DNA from: Candidatus Rhodoferax bjergmarkensis
GTDB lineage: Bacteria; Pseudomonadota; Gammaproteobacteria; Burkholderiales; Burkholderiaceae_C
Assembly (NCBI GenBank): GCA_016708345.1
Contig: JADJFX010000003.1
Location: 248,001-312,000, forward strand
Reading direction: 5' to 3'
Length of the DNA stretch: 64,000 nt
Shown here: piece by piece, positions 1 to 8,748 of the stretch
Numbering within the stretch: the stretch's first letter is position 1
How the letters are laid out: each line of letters starts with the position of its first letter
Translations under genes and position numbers: made by a program
The notes under the pieces: generated by a model
Told to the model about the DNA's origin: nothing
Databases searched by the model: none
What the model saw: the letters and a program-made list of their open reading frames with translations, nothing else

Positions 1-11
1 GTTTTCTCGCT

Positions 12-854
12 ATGTTATGCATAGCTGGCAGCGCTTTATCTAAAAGCCCCTGTCCTGATTTTGCCGAGAGGTTGCCTAATGTTGCGCGCGAACTGTGCGA
101 GCAGGCCCAGTTAAAGCCCACGGCTGGACGATCCGTCAAAGGGCGAAACCTGTGGGTGCGCGAGATCAAGCCTGAGCATCCCAACTTGCGGGTGCTGGTG
201 GTAGGGGCCATGCATGGCGATGAGTTGTCGTCAGCCGCGTTGGCCCTGCACTGGATCAAGCTCGCCGGTCAGGCACCCTTGGACACGCCCCAAGTCATTC
301 ACTGGCGGTTTGTCCCCATGCTCAACCCGGACGGCGTCTTCAGCGCCAAACCACAGCGCGTCAATGCCCGTGGAGTTGATTTGAACCGCAACTTTCCCAC
401 CCCCAACTGGAATCGCGATGCCAAAGATTATTGGGAAAAACGCACCGCCAAAGACCCGCGCCGCTGGCCTGGTCTGAAGCCCTTGTCAGAGCCGGAATCC
501 AAGTTTTTGTACAACGAGATGAATGGTTTCAAACCCCATCTGATCGTCAGCATCCACGCACCCTATGGCGTGCTTGATTTTGACGGCCCCTCGGTGCCAC
601 CGTCGCGGCTGGGGCGTCTGTACCTTGACCAAGTCGGCATCTTCCCCGGCTCGCTGGGCAACTATGGCGGTGTTCACAAGGGTGTGCCGGTCGTCACCAT
701 TGAGCTGCCCAACTCAAGCCGCACGCCGCTGGACGCCGAAATGCGCCAGATGTGGATGGATTTGCTGCGCTGGATGAGCGAGCGGGTAGGCCAGCAGGCC
801 CCAGGCATGACAGCCAGTTTGAGCAATCCAGACAGCATGCCCAAAGTCCCATGA
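12..854 (+). CDS. M14-family zinc carboxypeptidase, murein peptide amidase (MpaA)-like
   Basis: Probable zinc peptidase that would cleave peptidoglycan-derived or other short peptides. Visible M14 landmarks in order are a GAMHGDE segment (HxxE zinc ligands), NPDG, RGVDLNRNFP, a SIHAPYG segment (third zinc ligand His) and VTIELP near the C-terminus carrying the likely catalytic Glu. Zinc binding and fold follow from the family; the substrate is inferred. The reading frame stays open to the left edge of the window, so the true start, and any signal peptide, may lie upstream. No neighbour clearly shares its function. The family call is firm, the MpaA subfamily less so. Confidence 0.8.
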   Translation: MLCIAGSALSKSPCPDFAERLPNVARELCEQAQLKPTAGRSVKGRNLWVREIKPEHPNLRVLVVGAMHGDELSSAALALHWIKLAGQAPLDTPQVIHWRFVPMLNPDGVFSAKPQRVNARGVDLNRNFPTPNWNRDAKDYWEKRTAKDPRRWPGLKPLSEPESKFLYNEMNGFKPHLIVSIHAPYGVLDFDGPSVPPSRLGRLYLDQVGIFPGSLGNYGGVHKGVPVVTIELPNSSRTPLDAEMRQMWMDLLRWMSERVGQQAPGMTASLSNPDSMPKVP

Positions 855-1037
855 ACCTGTCACAACGGACAGAAAATTCAACGACAGCTACTGAACTGGC
901 TCACCCACCATGGCCACATCGTGGAAATGGGCATCAATTGAGTACACTCACCAAAAATTGCTGATGCAAGAATCGGCAACAGGCCTTGGCTGAAGTTTGA
1001 ATCGGCTGGGTGGATCATTAATCGGTGCGGACAAACG

Positions 1038-1895
1038 ATGCAAAAACGGGTCATTCAAGTCTATAAAGCGCCTCACCAATGGGTCAACGGCCCGCCCGGA
1101 TTGGGTGACTTTGTGCGCGGCACTTGCCATTTGTTTGAAAAGCTCGAAGTCAGCGGCATGGAGTTTCGGGTCGACATCAGCCAGACAGAGTTTTTCCACC
1201 TGATTGAGCATGATGAAAGCATCTTCCAGGTCGGCAATGAGGGCCGCATTGCACAGGCTGAAGAATATTTCGTTGACCACGTGGCACTGCACCACCGCAT
1301 CATCGCCTTTCAGCATTCCACGGACAGCGAGCTTTACATCTGCACCAACCTTGGCGCGTGGCATCGCCCCAGCTTGAATGACGCCACCTGCGAATTCATC
1401 AAGAAATTTTATCGGTTCAACGCCGAGATAGAGCGTATGACCGCCCAAGCCCTGCCAGCCACGGGCTACGAGGTGCTGAGTGTGCGCTGCGGTGACAGTT
1501 TTTACAGCGACCCCAACAGCCGCGTGCAAGCCAATGTGGAAGCCATCATTTTCTCCCTCATTGAGCAGAAAATTTTGCCCACCGCTCGCTTTCCGGTGGT
1601 TATTACCAGTGACTGCTATGAACTCAAGTGTGAGCTGGCAAGGCGCTACGGCATGCTGATGCTGCCCCACAAGCCTTCGCACGGTGCTTATGGCAATGCG
1701 CTACCGGTGGCCATGGACCTGTGCCTTTTAAAACATTCGCGCACCAACCATCACATCAATACATGGGCAAGCTGGTGGTCGGGGTTCTCGCATTACACGT
1801 CCATCATTTTCAAAATACCGAGCATCAATTACCGGGCACCAAGTTTTGTACAGGAGGAAGTGAATGCGCAAGGGGTGCTGATCACCGCGACCTAG
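1038..1895 (+). CDS. hypothetical protein, possible glycosyltransferase
   Basis: 285-residue soluble protein that I do not recognise with certainty. The middle contains SVRCGDSFY, resembling the RxGD-type motif of fucosyltransferase-like GT-B enzymes, followed by PVVITSDCYELK and a C-terminal segment (HHINTWASWWSGFSHYTS) similar in layout to the donor-binding end of such enzymes. There is no signal peptide or membrane segment. It sits just upstream of a radical SAM enzyme, a UDP-glucuronate decarboxylase and another putative transferase on the same strand, which fits surface-glycan synthesis. Enzyme class is inference from weak motifs and context. Confidence 0.6.
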   Translation: MQKRVIQVYKAPHQWVNGPPGLGDFVRGTCHLFEKLEVSGMEFRVDISQTEFFHLIEHDESIFQVGNEGRIAQAEEYFVDHVALHHRIIAFQHSTDSELYICTNLGAWHRPSLNDATCEFIKKFYRFNAEIERMTAQALPATGYEVLSVRCGDSFYSDPNSRVQANVEAIIFSLIEQKILPTARFPVVITSDCYELKCELARRYGMLMLPHKPSHGAYGNALPVAMDLCLLKHSRTNHHINTWASWWSGFSHYTSIIFKIPSINYRAPSFVQEEVNAQGVLITAT

Positions 1896-2040
1896 CCATC
1901 CAGCGCGTTCAATTAGTCTGACTTTTAGGTGTTTTTTAAGCTTTAGATTGCAGAGGGCTGTTGAAGAATCGTTGATAGAGACAAAGCATTGGGTGCTACG
2001 GACAGTGCCTGATTCTTATTGGCAACCACACACTCATTGA

Positions 2041-3615
2041 ATGGGAATGGACATCATGGAAAACATTGTCAGTTTGACCAGAAAACCACAAGTTGCCGGC
2101 AGGCGTGTTGCGCTGGTGATCCCTCCGTCGCCATTTCTGTTGGATGAGCGCGTTTTTGTGAGTTTGGGGGTGCTGCGCGTGGCCAGCTCGCTGGAGAGCC
2201 ATGGGGTGCATGTGGGCGTATTGGACCTGTCTGGTGTCGCCAACTATTTGGAAGCCGTAACAACCTTCTTGCAGACGAATCAGATTGAATGGATCGGCAT
2301 CACCTGCACCACGCCACAGTTGCCGTCAGCCGTCAAAATTGCCATGTGCATTCGGCAACTGATGCCAAATCTGCGAATTGTGCTGGGCGGTCCCCATGTG
2401 ACCTTGACCTATTCGGCCTTGAAGATTGAAAAACGCCAGCCTGGCATGACGGGTGGTCGCGCCAGCAAGGCAACCGATGTGTTGGAGTCGTATTTCGATG
2501 TGTTGGTGTCGGGGGACGGTGAGTATGCTGTCTTTGAGTTGTTTGACAAAAACTGCCCAAAAGTCATCGACGGGGATGACAACCGTGGGCCGTACTTCAT
2601 GTCGGACAGTCAGTACGAGTCGCTCCCCATGCCAGCGCGGCACTTGGTCGAAATGGAAAGCTACAAGTACACCATCGATGGTTTTCCCGCGACCAGTCTG
2701 ATTGCCCAGCTGGGCTGCCCGTTTCGCTGCGGTTTTTGTGGCGGCAGAAATTCAAAAAGTCTGCGCATGATTCGCAACCGCAGCATGGATTCCATCGTCA
2801 ATGAAATCCGGTGGCTGCATACGACTTATGGCTACACAGGCTTCATGTTTTATGACGATGAAATGAACGTCAACAAACAATTTGTGCAGCTGTTGAACAA
2901 AATATGCGATTTGCAGGCCGAATTGGGCGTCGAGTTTCGACTGCGTGGGTTTATCAAGGCAGAGCTGTTCAATGAAGAGCAGGCCGAAGCCATGGCGCGC
3001 GCAGGTTTCCGGTGGGTGCTGTGCGGGTTTGAGGGGGCCAATCCAAGAATTCTGGAAAACATCGACAAAATTGCAACCGTTGACGACAACACACGTGCGG
3101 TGCTGGCGGCCAAAAAATATGGACTGAAGGTCAAGGCCTTGATGTCGGTCGGACATCCCGGCGAGAGCAAAGAATCCATTCAGGACATCAAGAACTGGTT
3201 GATTGCGATGAAGGTGGATGATTTTGACTGCACGGTCATCACCACCTACCCCGGCACACCCTATTACGACATGGCCGTGCGCAACCCAGACTACCCCAAC
3301 GTTTGGACCTACACGCAGAAAAAAACTGGTGACAAGCTGCACGCTTACGAGCTGGACTACACGGTGACGCCTGACTATTACAAGGGCGACCCCAATGGGG
3401 GCTACAAGTCGTATGTATTCACCGATCACCTGTCAGCCCAAGAGATCGTCAAGCTGCGCGACGAAGTGGAAAACGAAGTGCGCGCCACCTTGAACATTCC
3501 CTTTTATCCAGCCAAGGCCGCACTGCGTTATGAACACTCAATGGGTCAAGGTTTGCCCGCCCTGTTCTACAAAGAAACGCTTGATCAAACCAACTGCGAA
3601 GCGATCGCAGCCTAG
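2041..3615 (+). CDS. B12-binding-domain radical SAM protein
   Basis: About 524 residues. The N-terminal third reads like a cobalamin-binding fold (RVALVIPPSPFL, then LGVLRVASSLESHGVHVGVLD and IGITCTTPQLPSAVKIA). The radical SAM core starts near residue 220 with a CxxxCxxC cluster motif in GCPFRCGFCGG (Cys 226, 230, 233), which binds the 4Fe-4S cluster used to cleave S-adenosylmethionine. Such enzymes do methylations or carbon-skeleton chemistry on unreactive carbons; the substrate here is unknown. Two in-frame ATGs (2041 and 2056) are possible starts. A UDP-sugar decarboxylase follows, so a role in modifying a glycan or lipid is plausible but inferred. Confidence 0.85.
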   Translation: MGMDIMENIVSLTRKPQVAGRRVALVIPPSPFLLDERVFVSLGVLRVASSLESHGVHVGVLDLSGVANYLEAVTTFLQTNQIEWIGITCTTPQLPSAVKIAMCIRQLMPNLRIVLGGPHVTLTYSALKIEKRQPGMTGGRASKATDVLESYFDVLVSGDGEYAVFELFDKNCPKVIDGDDNRGPYFMSDSQYESLPMPARHLVEMESYKYTIDGFPATSLIAQLGCPFRCGFCGGRNSKSLRMIRNRSMDSIVNEIRWLHTTYGYTGFMFYDDEMNVNKQFVQLLNKICDLQAELGVEFRLRGFIKAELFNEEQAEAMARAGFRWVLCGFEGANPRILENIDKIATVDDNTRAVLAAKKYGLKVKALMSVGHPGESKESIQDIKNWLIAMKVDDFDCTVITTYPGTPYYDMAVRNPDYPNVWTYTQKKTGDKLHAYELDYTVTPDYYKGDPNGGYKSYVFTDHLSAQEIVKLRDEVENEVRATLNIPFYPAKAALRYEHSMGQGLPALFYKETLDQTNCEAIAA

Positions 3616-3677
3616 AACTCGCGCCCAATCTTTTTCGTGCGTGCTTTTTGCTAGTTTCTAACGGTATTGGAAAATTT

Positions 3678-4616
3678 ATGAATCAAGTACTGGTCACCGG
3701 TGGTGCAGGGTTTCTGGGCAGTCATTTGTGTGACCGCTTGGTGGAGCAAGGACACGATGTTGTTTGCTTGGATAATTTTTTCACCGGTGCCAAGGCCAAC
3801 ATCCGCCACTTGATCAACCTGAACAATTTTGAATTGATCCGCCACGACGTTACGCTGCCGATCTATGTGGAAGTGGACAAAATTTACAACTTGGCCTGCC
3901 CCGCCAGCCCAATCCATTACCAGCGCGATCCTGTTCAAACCACCAAGACCAGCGTGCATGGTGCCATCAACATGCTGGGCTTGGCCAAACGCACCAAGGC
4001 GCGTATTTTGCAGACTTCTACCAGCGAGGTGTATGGCGACCCTTCGGTTCACCCCCAAGTTGAGCAATACTGGGGCAACGTCAATCCGATCGGCATTCGT
4101 TCGTGCTACGACGAGGGCAAGCGCTGTGCCGAAACTTTGTTTTTTGACTACCACCGCCAGTACGCGCTCGATATCAAGGTGGTACGCATTTTTAACTCAT
4201 ACGGTCCACGGATGCATCCGAATGATGGCAGGGTGGTAAGCAACTTCATCGTTCAGGCCTTGCGTGGCGAAGACATCACGATCTATGGTGACGGCCAGCA
4301 AACACGCAGTTTTTGCTACGTGGATGACACGGTGGACGCCCTCTTGCGTATGATGGAGAGTCCCACCGGGCTTACCGGACCGGTCAATGTAGGCAATCCG
4401 AATGAATTCACCATGCTGCAACTGGCGGAGTCGGTGCTGAACTTGACACAATCACGCTCAAAATTGATTTTCATGCCCTTGCCACAAGATGACCCCCGTC
4501 AACGCAATCCAAACATTGAACTGGCCAAGGAGAAATTGGGCTGGAGTCCCAAGGTGCAACTGCAGGACGGGCTAAAAGAAACCATCGCTTATTTCAAGAA
4601 AATAGTGCAGGTTTGA
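3678..4616 (+). CDS. UDP-glucuronate decarboxylase (UDP-xylose synthase family)
   Basis: Extended short-chain dehydrogenase expected to convert UDP-glucuronate to UDP-xylose with bound NAD. The Rossmann motif GGAGFLGSHL is at the N-terminus; the catalytic set is visible as STSEVYGD and SCYDEGKRCAE (Tyr-xxx-Lys). The YDEGK motif, RIFNSYGPRM and GDGQQTRSFCYVDD are characteristic of this subfamily rather than of GalE or RmlB. I chose ATG 3678 over an upstream TTG at 3648 because the dinucleotide-binding strand begins directly after it, giving 312 residues, normal for bacterial enzymes. It lies between a radical SAM gene and a putative transferase and probably supplies a nucleotide sugar for the same glycan. 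Confidence 0.9.
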   Translation: MNQVLVTGGAGFLGSHLCDRLVEQGHDVVCLDNFFTGAKANIRHLINLNNFELIRHDVTLPIYVEVDKIYNLACPASPIHYQRDPVQTTKTSVHGAINMLGLAKRTKARILQTSTSEVYGDPSVHPQVEQYWGNVNPIGIRSCYDEGKRCAETLFFDYHRQYALDIKVVRIFNSYGPRMHPNDGRVVSNFIVQALRGEDITIYGDGQQTRSFCYVDDTVDALLRMMESPTGLTGPVNVGNPNEFTMLQLAESVLNLTQSRSKLIFMPLPQDDPRQRNPNIELAKEKLGWSPKVQLQDGLKETIAYFKKIVQV

Positions 4617-4660
4617 GATTTCGGTAAAACGCATTTGATGCATTCACACGGGATAAGCCA

Positions 4661-5758
4661 TTGAATCCTATTGATGATGTGTACGCAAGATTGTCCAATC
4701 CGGATCTGCCGGCCCGGCAAGCGGCTGAGTGCATAGATTTTGGGCAGGCCGATGCATTTTTCCATTTGGCGGCTGCGAAAGATGATCGAATCTCCAGGCT
4801 CAAAGCATTTTTTACCGGACGGTGCTTGCGCAAGGTCTATTTATGCGCCCATTTGTCAGGATTTGATTGCCAGCTCGAAGGGTTTGAGGTGGACTATCTT
4901 GAGCCAGCCTTTTTTCAGGAAACCGATCCCGCAAGCAGGCTTGCGAACAAGCAACTGGTTCATGGCTGCGTGGTCATCATCAACAGCAGCGTGATACGCA
5001 GCATGCTCCCGAATTCGGAGTTTGTTGAGTTTTATGAGAGCTGCCATGCCACTTGCTTCATCGCTTGGGATCATGACAACCATCACTGGCTGCAGATGAG
5101 CACCTTTATGGCGGCGCATTCAGATATCTATGTTCCTGCCCACCATGAAAATCTCTACGTTTTGAGTCGATACAACTGGTTGACGGCAGGGCCTGTTTAT
5201 GCTTCCTGCATTCAATGGTCGCGCAAGTTCTTAACCGAAAATCTGCCCCGTATTCTCACTGCACAACGGTCAACTGACCCGCTTGGCATGCACGTTCAGT
5301 ACGCCAGATTTGGTTTCCGAAACAGTGTGGTGAAAACCCTGGAAACACACTATCCGTCGATCGGATTCAGTCGGCAAACTTTTCACGCCCGCACACCGCA
5401 GGACCGTTTGGAGGAGTGGTATTCGCACAAGATGCACTGGATTGCACCAGTCTTGAACGATATAACGATTCGAATTTTTGATGCCCTTGTGACAGGTGGA
5501 ATTCCCATCGTGCCCTCCTCATTGCGCCTGCTGCCACCGGTCAACGCGATTCCGCGCGAACACATTGCGTTTTGCACACCGATGGACATCGTCAGCCCCC
5601 AAAGTTTGGTGGCGAGTGTTAATCTGCGGTTCGATCAAATGGGCTGCGACGGCATGGTGGCTAGGCATAGGTTTGCACTGAAGCATCACCACGCCAACAC
5701 CAGTATTGAGCATATGTTGCGCATTGCGGCTGAAGTGTTGGAATTTAAAAACAACTAA
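4661..5758 (+). CDS. putative glycosyltransferase (CgeB/exostosin-like C-terminus)
   Basis: 365-residue protein with no signal peptide. The N-terminal half is not recognisable. The C-terminal part contains NDITIRIFDALVTGGIPIV followed by IPREHIAFCTPMDI, which matches the RxFDAL.xGxxPI pattern of GT-B glycosyltransferases where the donor nucleotide sugar binds. The start is a TTG at 4661. It ends the apparent glycan block and is followed by tRNA-Phe. Transferase function is inferred from the one C-terminal motif and the upstream UDP-sugar decarboxylase. Confidence 0.6.
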   Translation: MNPIDDVYARLSNPDLPARQAAECIDFGQADAFFHLAAAKDDRISRLKAFFTGRCLRKVYLCAHLSGFDCQLEGFEVDYLEPAFFQETDPASRLANKQLVHGCVVIINSSVIRSMLPNSEFVEFYESCHATCFIAWDHDNHHWLQMSTFMAAHSDIYVPAHHENLYVLSRYNWLTAGPVYASCIQWSRKFLTENLPRILTAQRSTDPLGMHVQYARFGFRNSVVKTLETHYPSIGFSRQTFHARTPQDRLEEWYSHKMHWIAPVLNDITIRIFDALVTGGIPIVPSSLRLLPPVNAIPREHIAFCTPMDIVSPQSLVASVNLRFDQMGCDGMVARHRFALKHHHANTSIEHMLRIAAEVLEFKNN

Positions 5759-5836
5759 GTTTTTACTTTGAATCTCGCCTAAGGTCAATGTGCTTGACTG
5801 AAATGCGGTTTAAAAGCTGTTAGAATAATCAGCTCA

Positions 5837-5912
5837 GGCCCGGTAGCTCAGTCGGTAGAGCAGAGGATTGAAAATCCTTGTGTCGGTGGTTCGATTCCGC
5901 CCCAGGCCACCA
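5837..5912 (+). tRNA. tRNA-Phe (anticodon GAA)
   Basis: 76-nt cloverleaf with encoded CCA. The D-loop segment is TAGCTCAGTCGGTAGAGC, the anticodon loop is TTGAAAA (GAA at positions 34-36), and the T-arm is GGTGG-TTCGATT-CCGCC. The acceptor is GGCCCGG at the 5' side and CCAGGCC at the 3' side. Pairing is perfect except C5 opposite A68, where a G is expected (see findings). A possible -10 box (TAGAAT, 5821-5826) lies just upstream, with a less well placed TTGACT at 5794-5799. Confidence 0.97.
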
Positions 5913-5916
5913 GTTT

Positions 5917-5946
5917 AAAAAGCCAACTGCTCTCAGTTGGCTTTTT
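5917..5946 (+). terminator. intrinsic terminator after tRNA-Phe
   Basis: Stem AAAAAGCCAACTG, loop CTCT, stem CAGTTGGCTTTTT, ending in a T-run. It starts five bases after the tRNA CCA end, so it most likely ends the tRNA transcript. The symmetric A/T flanks would allow it to work in both directions. Confidence 0.9.
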
Positions 5947-6197
5947 CGTATCTACGCTTTCCCCAAGCCACGCGGGGTTTGCGGCCGATCTGCCTGTGCT
6001 TCATGACCAATGGCACCCCTGCCTTTCCCCCCAAAATCCCGGCATTTCGATTCCATTCTGCTCTCCGTTCTCAAATATTATGGGAGAACCTCTCAAAGAT
6101 CCAAACCCAGACTACCCATCACTGAAGTTGCTCAGCCTGTTCGAAACAAAGAAACAGAAGGCAGTCCTATGCCTTGATGCATTTGATATTTCTGCCA
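5947..6197. other. non-coding stretch between tRNA-Phe terminator and mazEF
   Basis: Part of a 325-base stretch (5913-6237) without a convincing gene. Short ORFs in it have no recognisable motif and no good ribosome-binding site. I see no integrase fragment and no obvious duplicate of the tRNA 3' end. The right end carries the mazEF promoter/operator, listed separately. Confidence 0.5.
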
Positions 6198-6220
6198 ATG
6201 TATCTACAATGTAGAAACAT
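6198..6220 (+). promoter_or_regulatory. palindromic operator overlapping the mazEF promoter
   Basis: A 23-bp imperfect palindrome centred on 6209, with arms ATGTATCTACA and TGTAGAAACAT (one mismatch pair). It contains a TACAAT -10-like box at 6205-6210 and ends 17 bases before the mazE start. MazE and MazE-MazF complexes autorepress by binding palindromes over their own promoter, so this is the expected operator. The sequence is direct observation; regulation is inferred from the family. Confidence 0.65.
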
Positions 6221-6237
6221 CAAAAGGTAGGTGTTCT

Positions 6238-6480
6238 ATGGAAGCAGTCATCCGTAAATGGGGAAACAGTCCGGCGTTGCGTCTGCCCACGGCAGCGTTG
6301 AAAGAAGCTGGGTATCAGCTTGAGCAAAAAGTGAATCTGGTCGTTTCACGCGGGCGGATTCTGATCGAACCCTGTGAAAAAGTAGAGTACGACTTAGACT
6401 TGTTGGTACGTGGCATCACGGTCGGCAACGCACATTCAGAAGTTAACTTTGGCAAACCTGTAGGCCAAGAAGAACTTTGA
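6238..6480 (+). CDS. mazE: MazE-type antitoxin (AbrB-fold)
   Basis: 80-residue antitoxin. The N-terminal half, IRKWGNSPALRLP then LVVSRGRILIEP, is the swapped-hairpin DNA-binding domain of MazE; the acidic C-terminal tail (from about residue 48) would wrap around and inhibit the MazF toxin. A good ribosome-binding site (AAAGGTAGG) precedes the ATG. The stop codon overlaps the mazF start (ATGG preceded by TG), the usual translationally coupled arrangement. It likely represses its own promoter through the palindrome just upstream. Confidence 0.92.
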   Translation: MEAVIRKWGNSPALRLPTAALKEAGYQLEQKVNLVVSRGRILIEPCEKVEYDLDLLVRGITVGNAHSEVNFGKPVGQEEL

Positions 6481-6824
6481 TGGTGACACATGCGTTTGTG
6501 CCAGATTCCGGGGATGTGGTCTGGCTGGAGTTCGACCCTCAAGCGGGACACGAGCAAGCCGGTCATCGCCCGGCATTGGTCATCAGCCCTGCCAGCTACA
6601 ACGGCAAAACCGGCCTGATGGTTTGCTGCCCAATGACCACCAAGATCAAGGGCCATCCTTTTGAGGTCATCACTCAGGTCGATGGTGTTGATTGTGCGGT
6701 GTTGTCCGATCAGGTCAAATCGCTTGACTGGAGAGTGCGGCGAGCCAAGAAAAAAGCGACCGTGCCACTGGACGTCATGATTCATGTGCGTGCAAAATTG
6801 AAGGCACTGCTCATGATCAGCTGA
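6480..6824 (+). CDS. mazF: MazF-type mRNA interferase toxin
   Basis: Sequence-specific endoribonuclease that cleaves mRNA when free of MazE. Landmarks are YxPDxGDxVWLEFDPQ-like N-terminus (FVPDSGDVVWLEFDPQAGHEQ), HRPALVISP and TTKIKGHPFEV, the last two lining the active site, and LSDQVKSLDWRVRRAKKKATV, a diagnostic stretch of Escherichia coli-type MazF. ATG 6480 overlaps the mazE stop; a TTG at 6477 is an alternative. At 114 residues it is full length with no visible damage, so it is probably active. Confidence 0.93.
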   Translation: MVTHAFVPDSGDVVWLEFDPQAGHEQAGHRPALVISPASYNGKTGLMVCCPMTTKIKGHPFEVITQVDGVDCAVLSDQVKSLDWRVRRAKKKATVPLDVMIHVRAKLKALLMIS

Positions 6825-6840
6825 TGAATCGAGCGATGTC

Positions 6841-7089
6841 ATGCCCATTCTCAAAAAGCGACATATTCCTTTCGGCGAACAGTCCAGGCATTACCGCAAG
6901 AATGCCTACATCGAGATTAAAAACTTGATCCGTAGGGATGCGCCCGTTTTGGGCGGACTATTCACGACCCACGATTACATGCATGGCAAGAACGGCTGGA
7001 TCGATGGCTTTTTTCAAAAACATGACACTCTCACCCTGAACCAGAGCAGCACGGCACAAGAAGCCAAAGATCAAGGGTTTTCACGCTGA
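6841..7089 (+). CDS. small hypothetical protein
   Basis: 82-residue basic, soluble ORF with no family I recognise (begins MPILKKRHIPFGEQ). It starts 16 bases after mazF on the same strand, so it could be transcribed with the toxin-antitoxin pair. No signal peptide, membrane segment or catalytic motif is seen. It may be a real accessory gene or the remnant of a longer one. Confidence 0.4.
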   Translation: MPILKKRHIPFGEQSRHYRKNAYIEIKNLIRRDAPVLGGLFTTHDYMHGKNGWIDGFFQKHDTLTLNQSSTAQEAKDQGFSR

Positions 7090-7191
7090 TTGCTGGCTGA
7101 CTGATGGTGCGATACTGAATCACAGATGCCCGATTCAGTCGTATCAATCTGAAAATGAAATCAGGCGTTCGCTTTCCACTTTATTGGACCT

Positions 7192-8748
7192 ATGCTTTCT
7201 GGTGATTCCTCGATTCCGCTGCTGATTCGCAAGCGTCGCTGGTGGCTTGCTCTTTTGGCGCTGTGGGTCGCGGCGGTGGGGCTGACCCTGCAGTCGCACA
7301 CGGCTGACATCCGCCAGCAGAGTGTTCAGGTGGCTACCGAGGGCGCGCGCAACATGTTTCGCATGGTAGTTTTGGCCCGCAACTGGAATGCCAGTCATGG
7401 GGGTGTTTATGTGCCCGTCACCGCCAAAACCCCGCCCAATACCCACTTGGAGATTCCTCGCCGGGATGTGATGACTACCGACGGAGTGGCGCTGACCTTG
7501 GTCAATCCAGCTTATATGACCCGCTTGATTGCCGAGATGGCGCAGTCGGATTCAGGTGCCGTTTTTCGCCTGACCAGCCGCAAACCCATACGCCCCCAAA
7601 ACGCCCCGGACGAATGGGAAAGCCGCGCATTGCAGGCATTTGAGTCGGGTGCCAAAGAGGTGCTGAATGTCGAAACCACCGAGCACGGTGATTTGCTGCG
7701 CTACATGGCACCGCTGCAGGTGGAGCAGGCTTGCATGCAGTGCCACGAGCACCAGGGTTACAAAGTGGGTGACATCCGGGGTGGCATCAGTGTGTCGCAG
7801 CGCTACGAGCCTATTCAAACGCACACCCGCGCCAGCACCCGCCAAGCGGCGCAGAATTATGGAGTCGTTTTTTGCTTGGTAGCGGCGCTGGGCTGGCTGC
7901 TCCTTGAGTTGCTGCGCAAGCGCTGGTTCGATCTGGCCGGCAAAATCCGCGAACTGGAGGACACCCGGGGCGAGCTGGTGCAAAGTGAAAAAATGGCATC
8001 GCTGGGCCGCATGGTGGTGGGTTTTGCCCATGAAATCAACACGCCGATCGGGGTGGCGGTGGGGGCAGTTTCGCAACACGAAGAAATTCTGGCGCACATC
8101 GGGCAGATGCTGTCGATGGAAGAGGTGAGCGAAGAGTCCTTGCGCGCCGAATTAGAGAGCCTGCGCCAAGGTGGTGCCTTGGCCCTTTCCAACCTGCGCC
8201 GCGCCGCCAGTTTGGTGCAAAGCTTCAAGCGCACATCGATTGATCAGGCCTCAGAGCAGGTGCGGCCTTTTTTGATGCAGGAGCTCATCAGCGATGTTCT
8301 CTTTACACTGCAAAATGTGCTCAAGCGCCTGCCGATCAAAATCACGGTCGATTGCCCGCCCGATGTCAAGCTCCATGGTGTTCCCGGCCTGCTGGAGCAG
8401 TTGCTGACCAACCTGATCATGAATGCCGTGCAGCACGCTTTCGATGGCGGTCAGCGCGCTGGCAACATTGGCATCACCGTCACCCGCGAAGACGACACCG
8501 TATTGATAAGCTTCGCCGATGACGGGGTGGGCATATCGCCAGCGCACATCGGGCATATTTTCGAACCCTTTTTCACCACGCGCCGGGGCGATGGCGGCTC
8601 GGGTCTTGGGCTTTACATCTGCTACAACATTGTTACAGTGAAGCTTGCAGGCACGATTCAGTGCGAGAGCAGCTTGGGCGTGGGATGCAGTTTTGACATT
8701 CGTTTTCCGGCGCATTTTGCCCCTGCGTCAAATAAGGTACCCGTATGA
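7192..8748 (+). CDS. membrane sensor histidine kinase with DUF3365 haem-motif sensor domain
   Basis: 518 residues. Transmembrane segments at about 11-27 and 225-240 enclose a periplasmic domain that ends in QACMQCHEHQGYKVGDIRGG, the CxxCH haem-attachment motif of DUF3365/Tll0287-like sensors. The cytoplasmic half has a phospho-acceptor region (MVVGFAHEINTPIG), N-box (LLTNLIMNAVQHAF), G1 (DDGVGI), F-box (FEPFFTTRR) and G2 (GGSGLGLYI). It likely senses a redox or gaseous signal through covalent haem and phosphorylates the HD-GYP regulator encoded next, with which it overlaps by four bases (ATGA). The ligand is not determinable from the sequence. Confidence 0.88.
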   Translation: MLSGDSSIPLLIRKRRWWLALLALWVAAVGLTLQSHTADIRQQSVQVATEGARNMFRMVVLARNWNASHGGVYVPVTAKTPPNTHLEIPRRDVMTTDGVALTLVNPAYMTRLIAEMAQSDSGAVFRLTSRKPIRPQNAPDEWESRALQAFESGAKEVLNVETTEHGDLLRYMAPLQVEQACMQCHEHQGYKVGDIRGGISVSQRYEPIQTHTRASTRQAAQNYGVVFCLVAALGWLLLELLRKRWFDLAGKIRELEDTRGELVQSEKMASLGRMVVGFAHEINTPIGVAVGAVSQHEEILAHIGQMLSMEEVSEESLRAELESLRQGGALALSNLRRAASLVQSFKRTSIDQASEQVRPFLMQELISDVLFTLQNVLKRLPIKITVDCPPDVKLHGVPGLLEQLLTNLIMNAVQHAFDGGQRAGNIGITVTREDDTVLISFADDGVGISPAHIGHIFEPFFTTRRGDGGSGLGLYICYNIVTVKLAGTIQCESSLGVGCSFDIRFPAHFAPASNKVPV

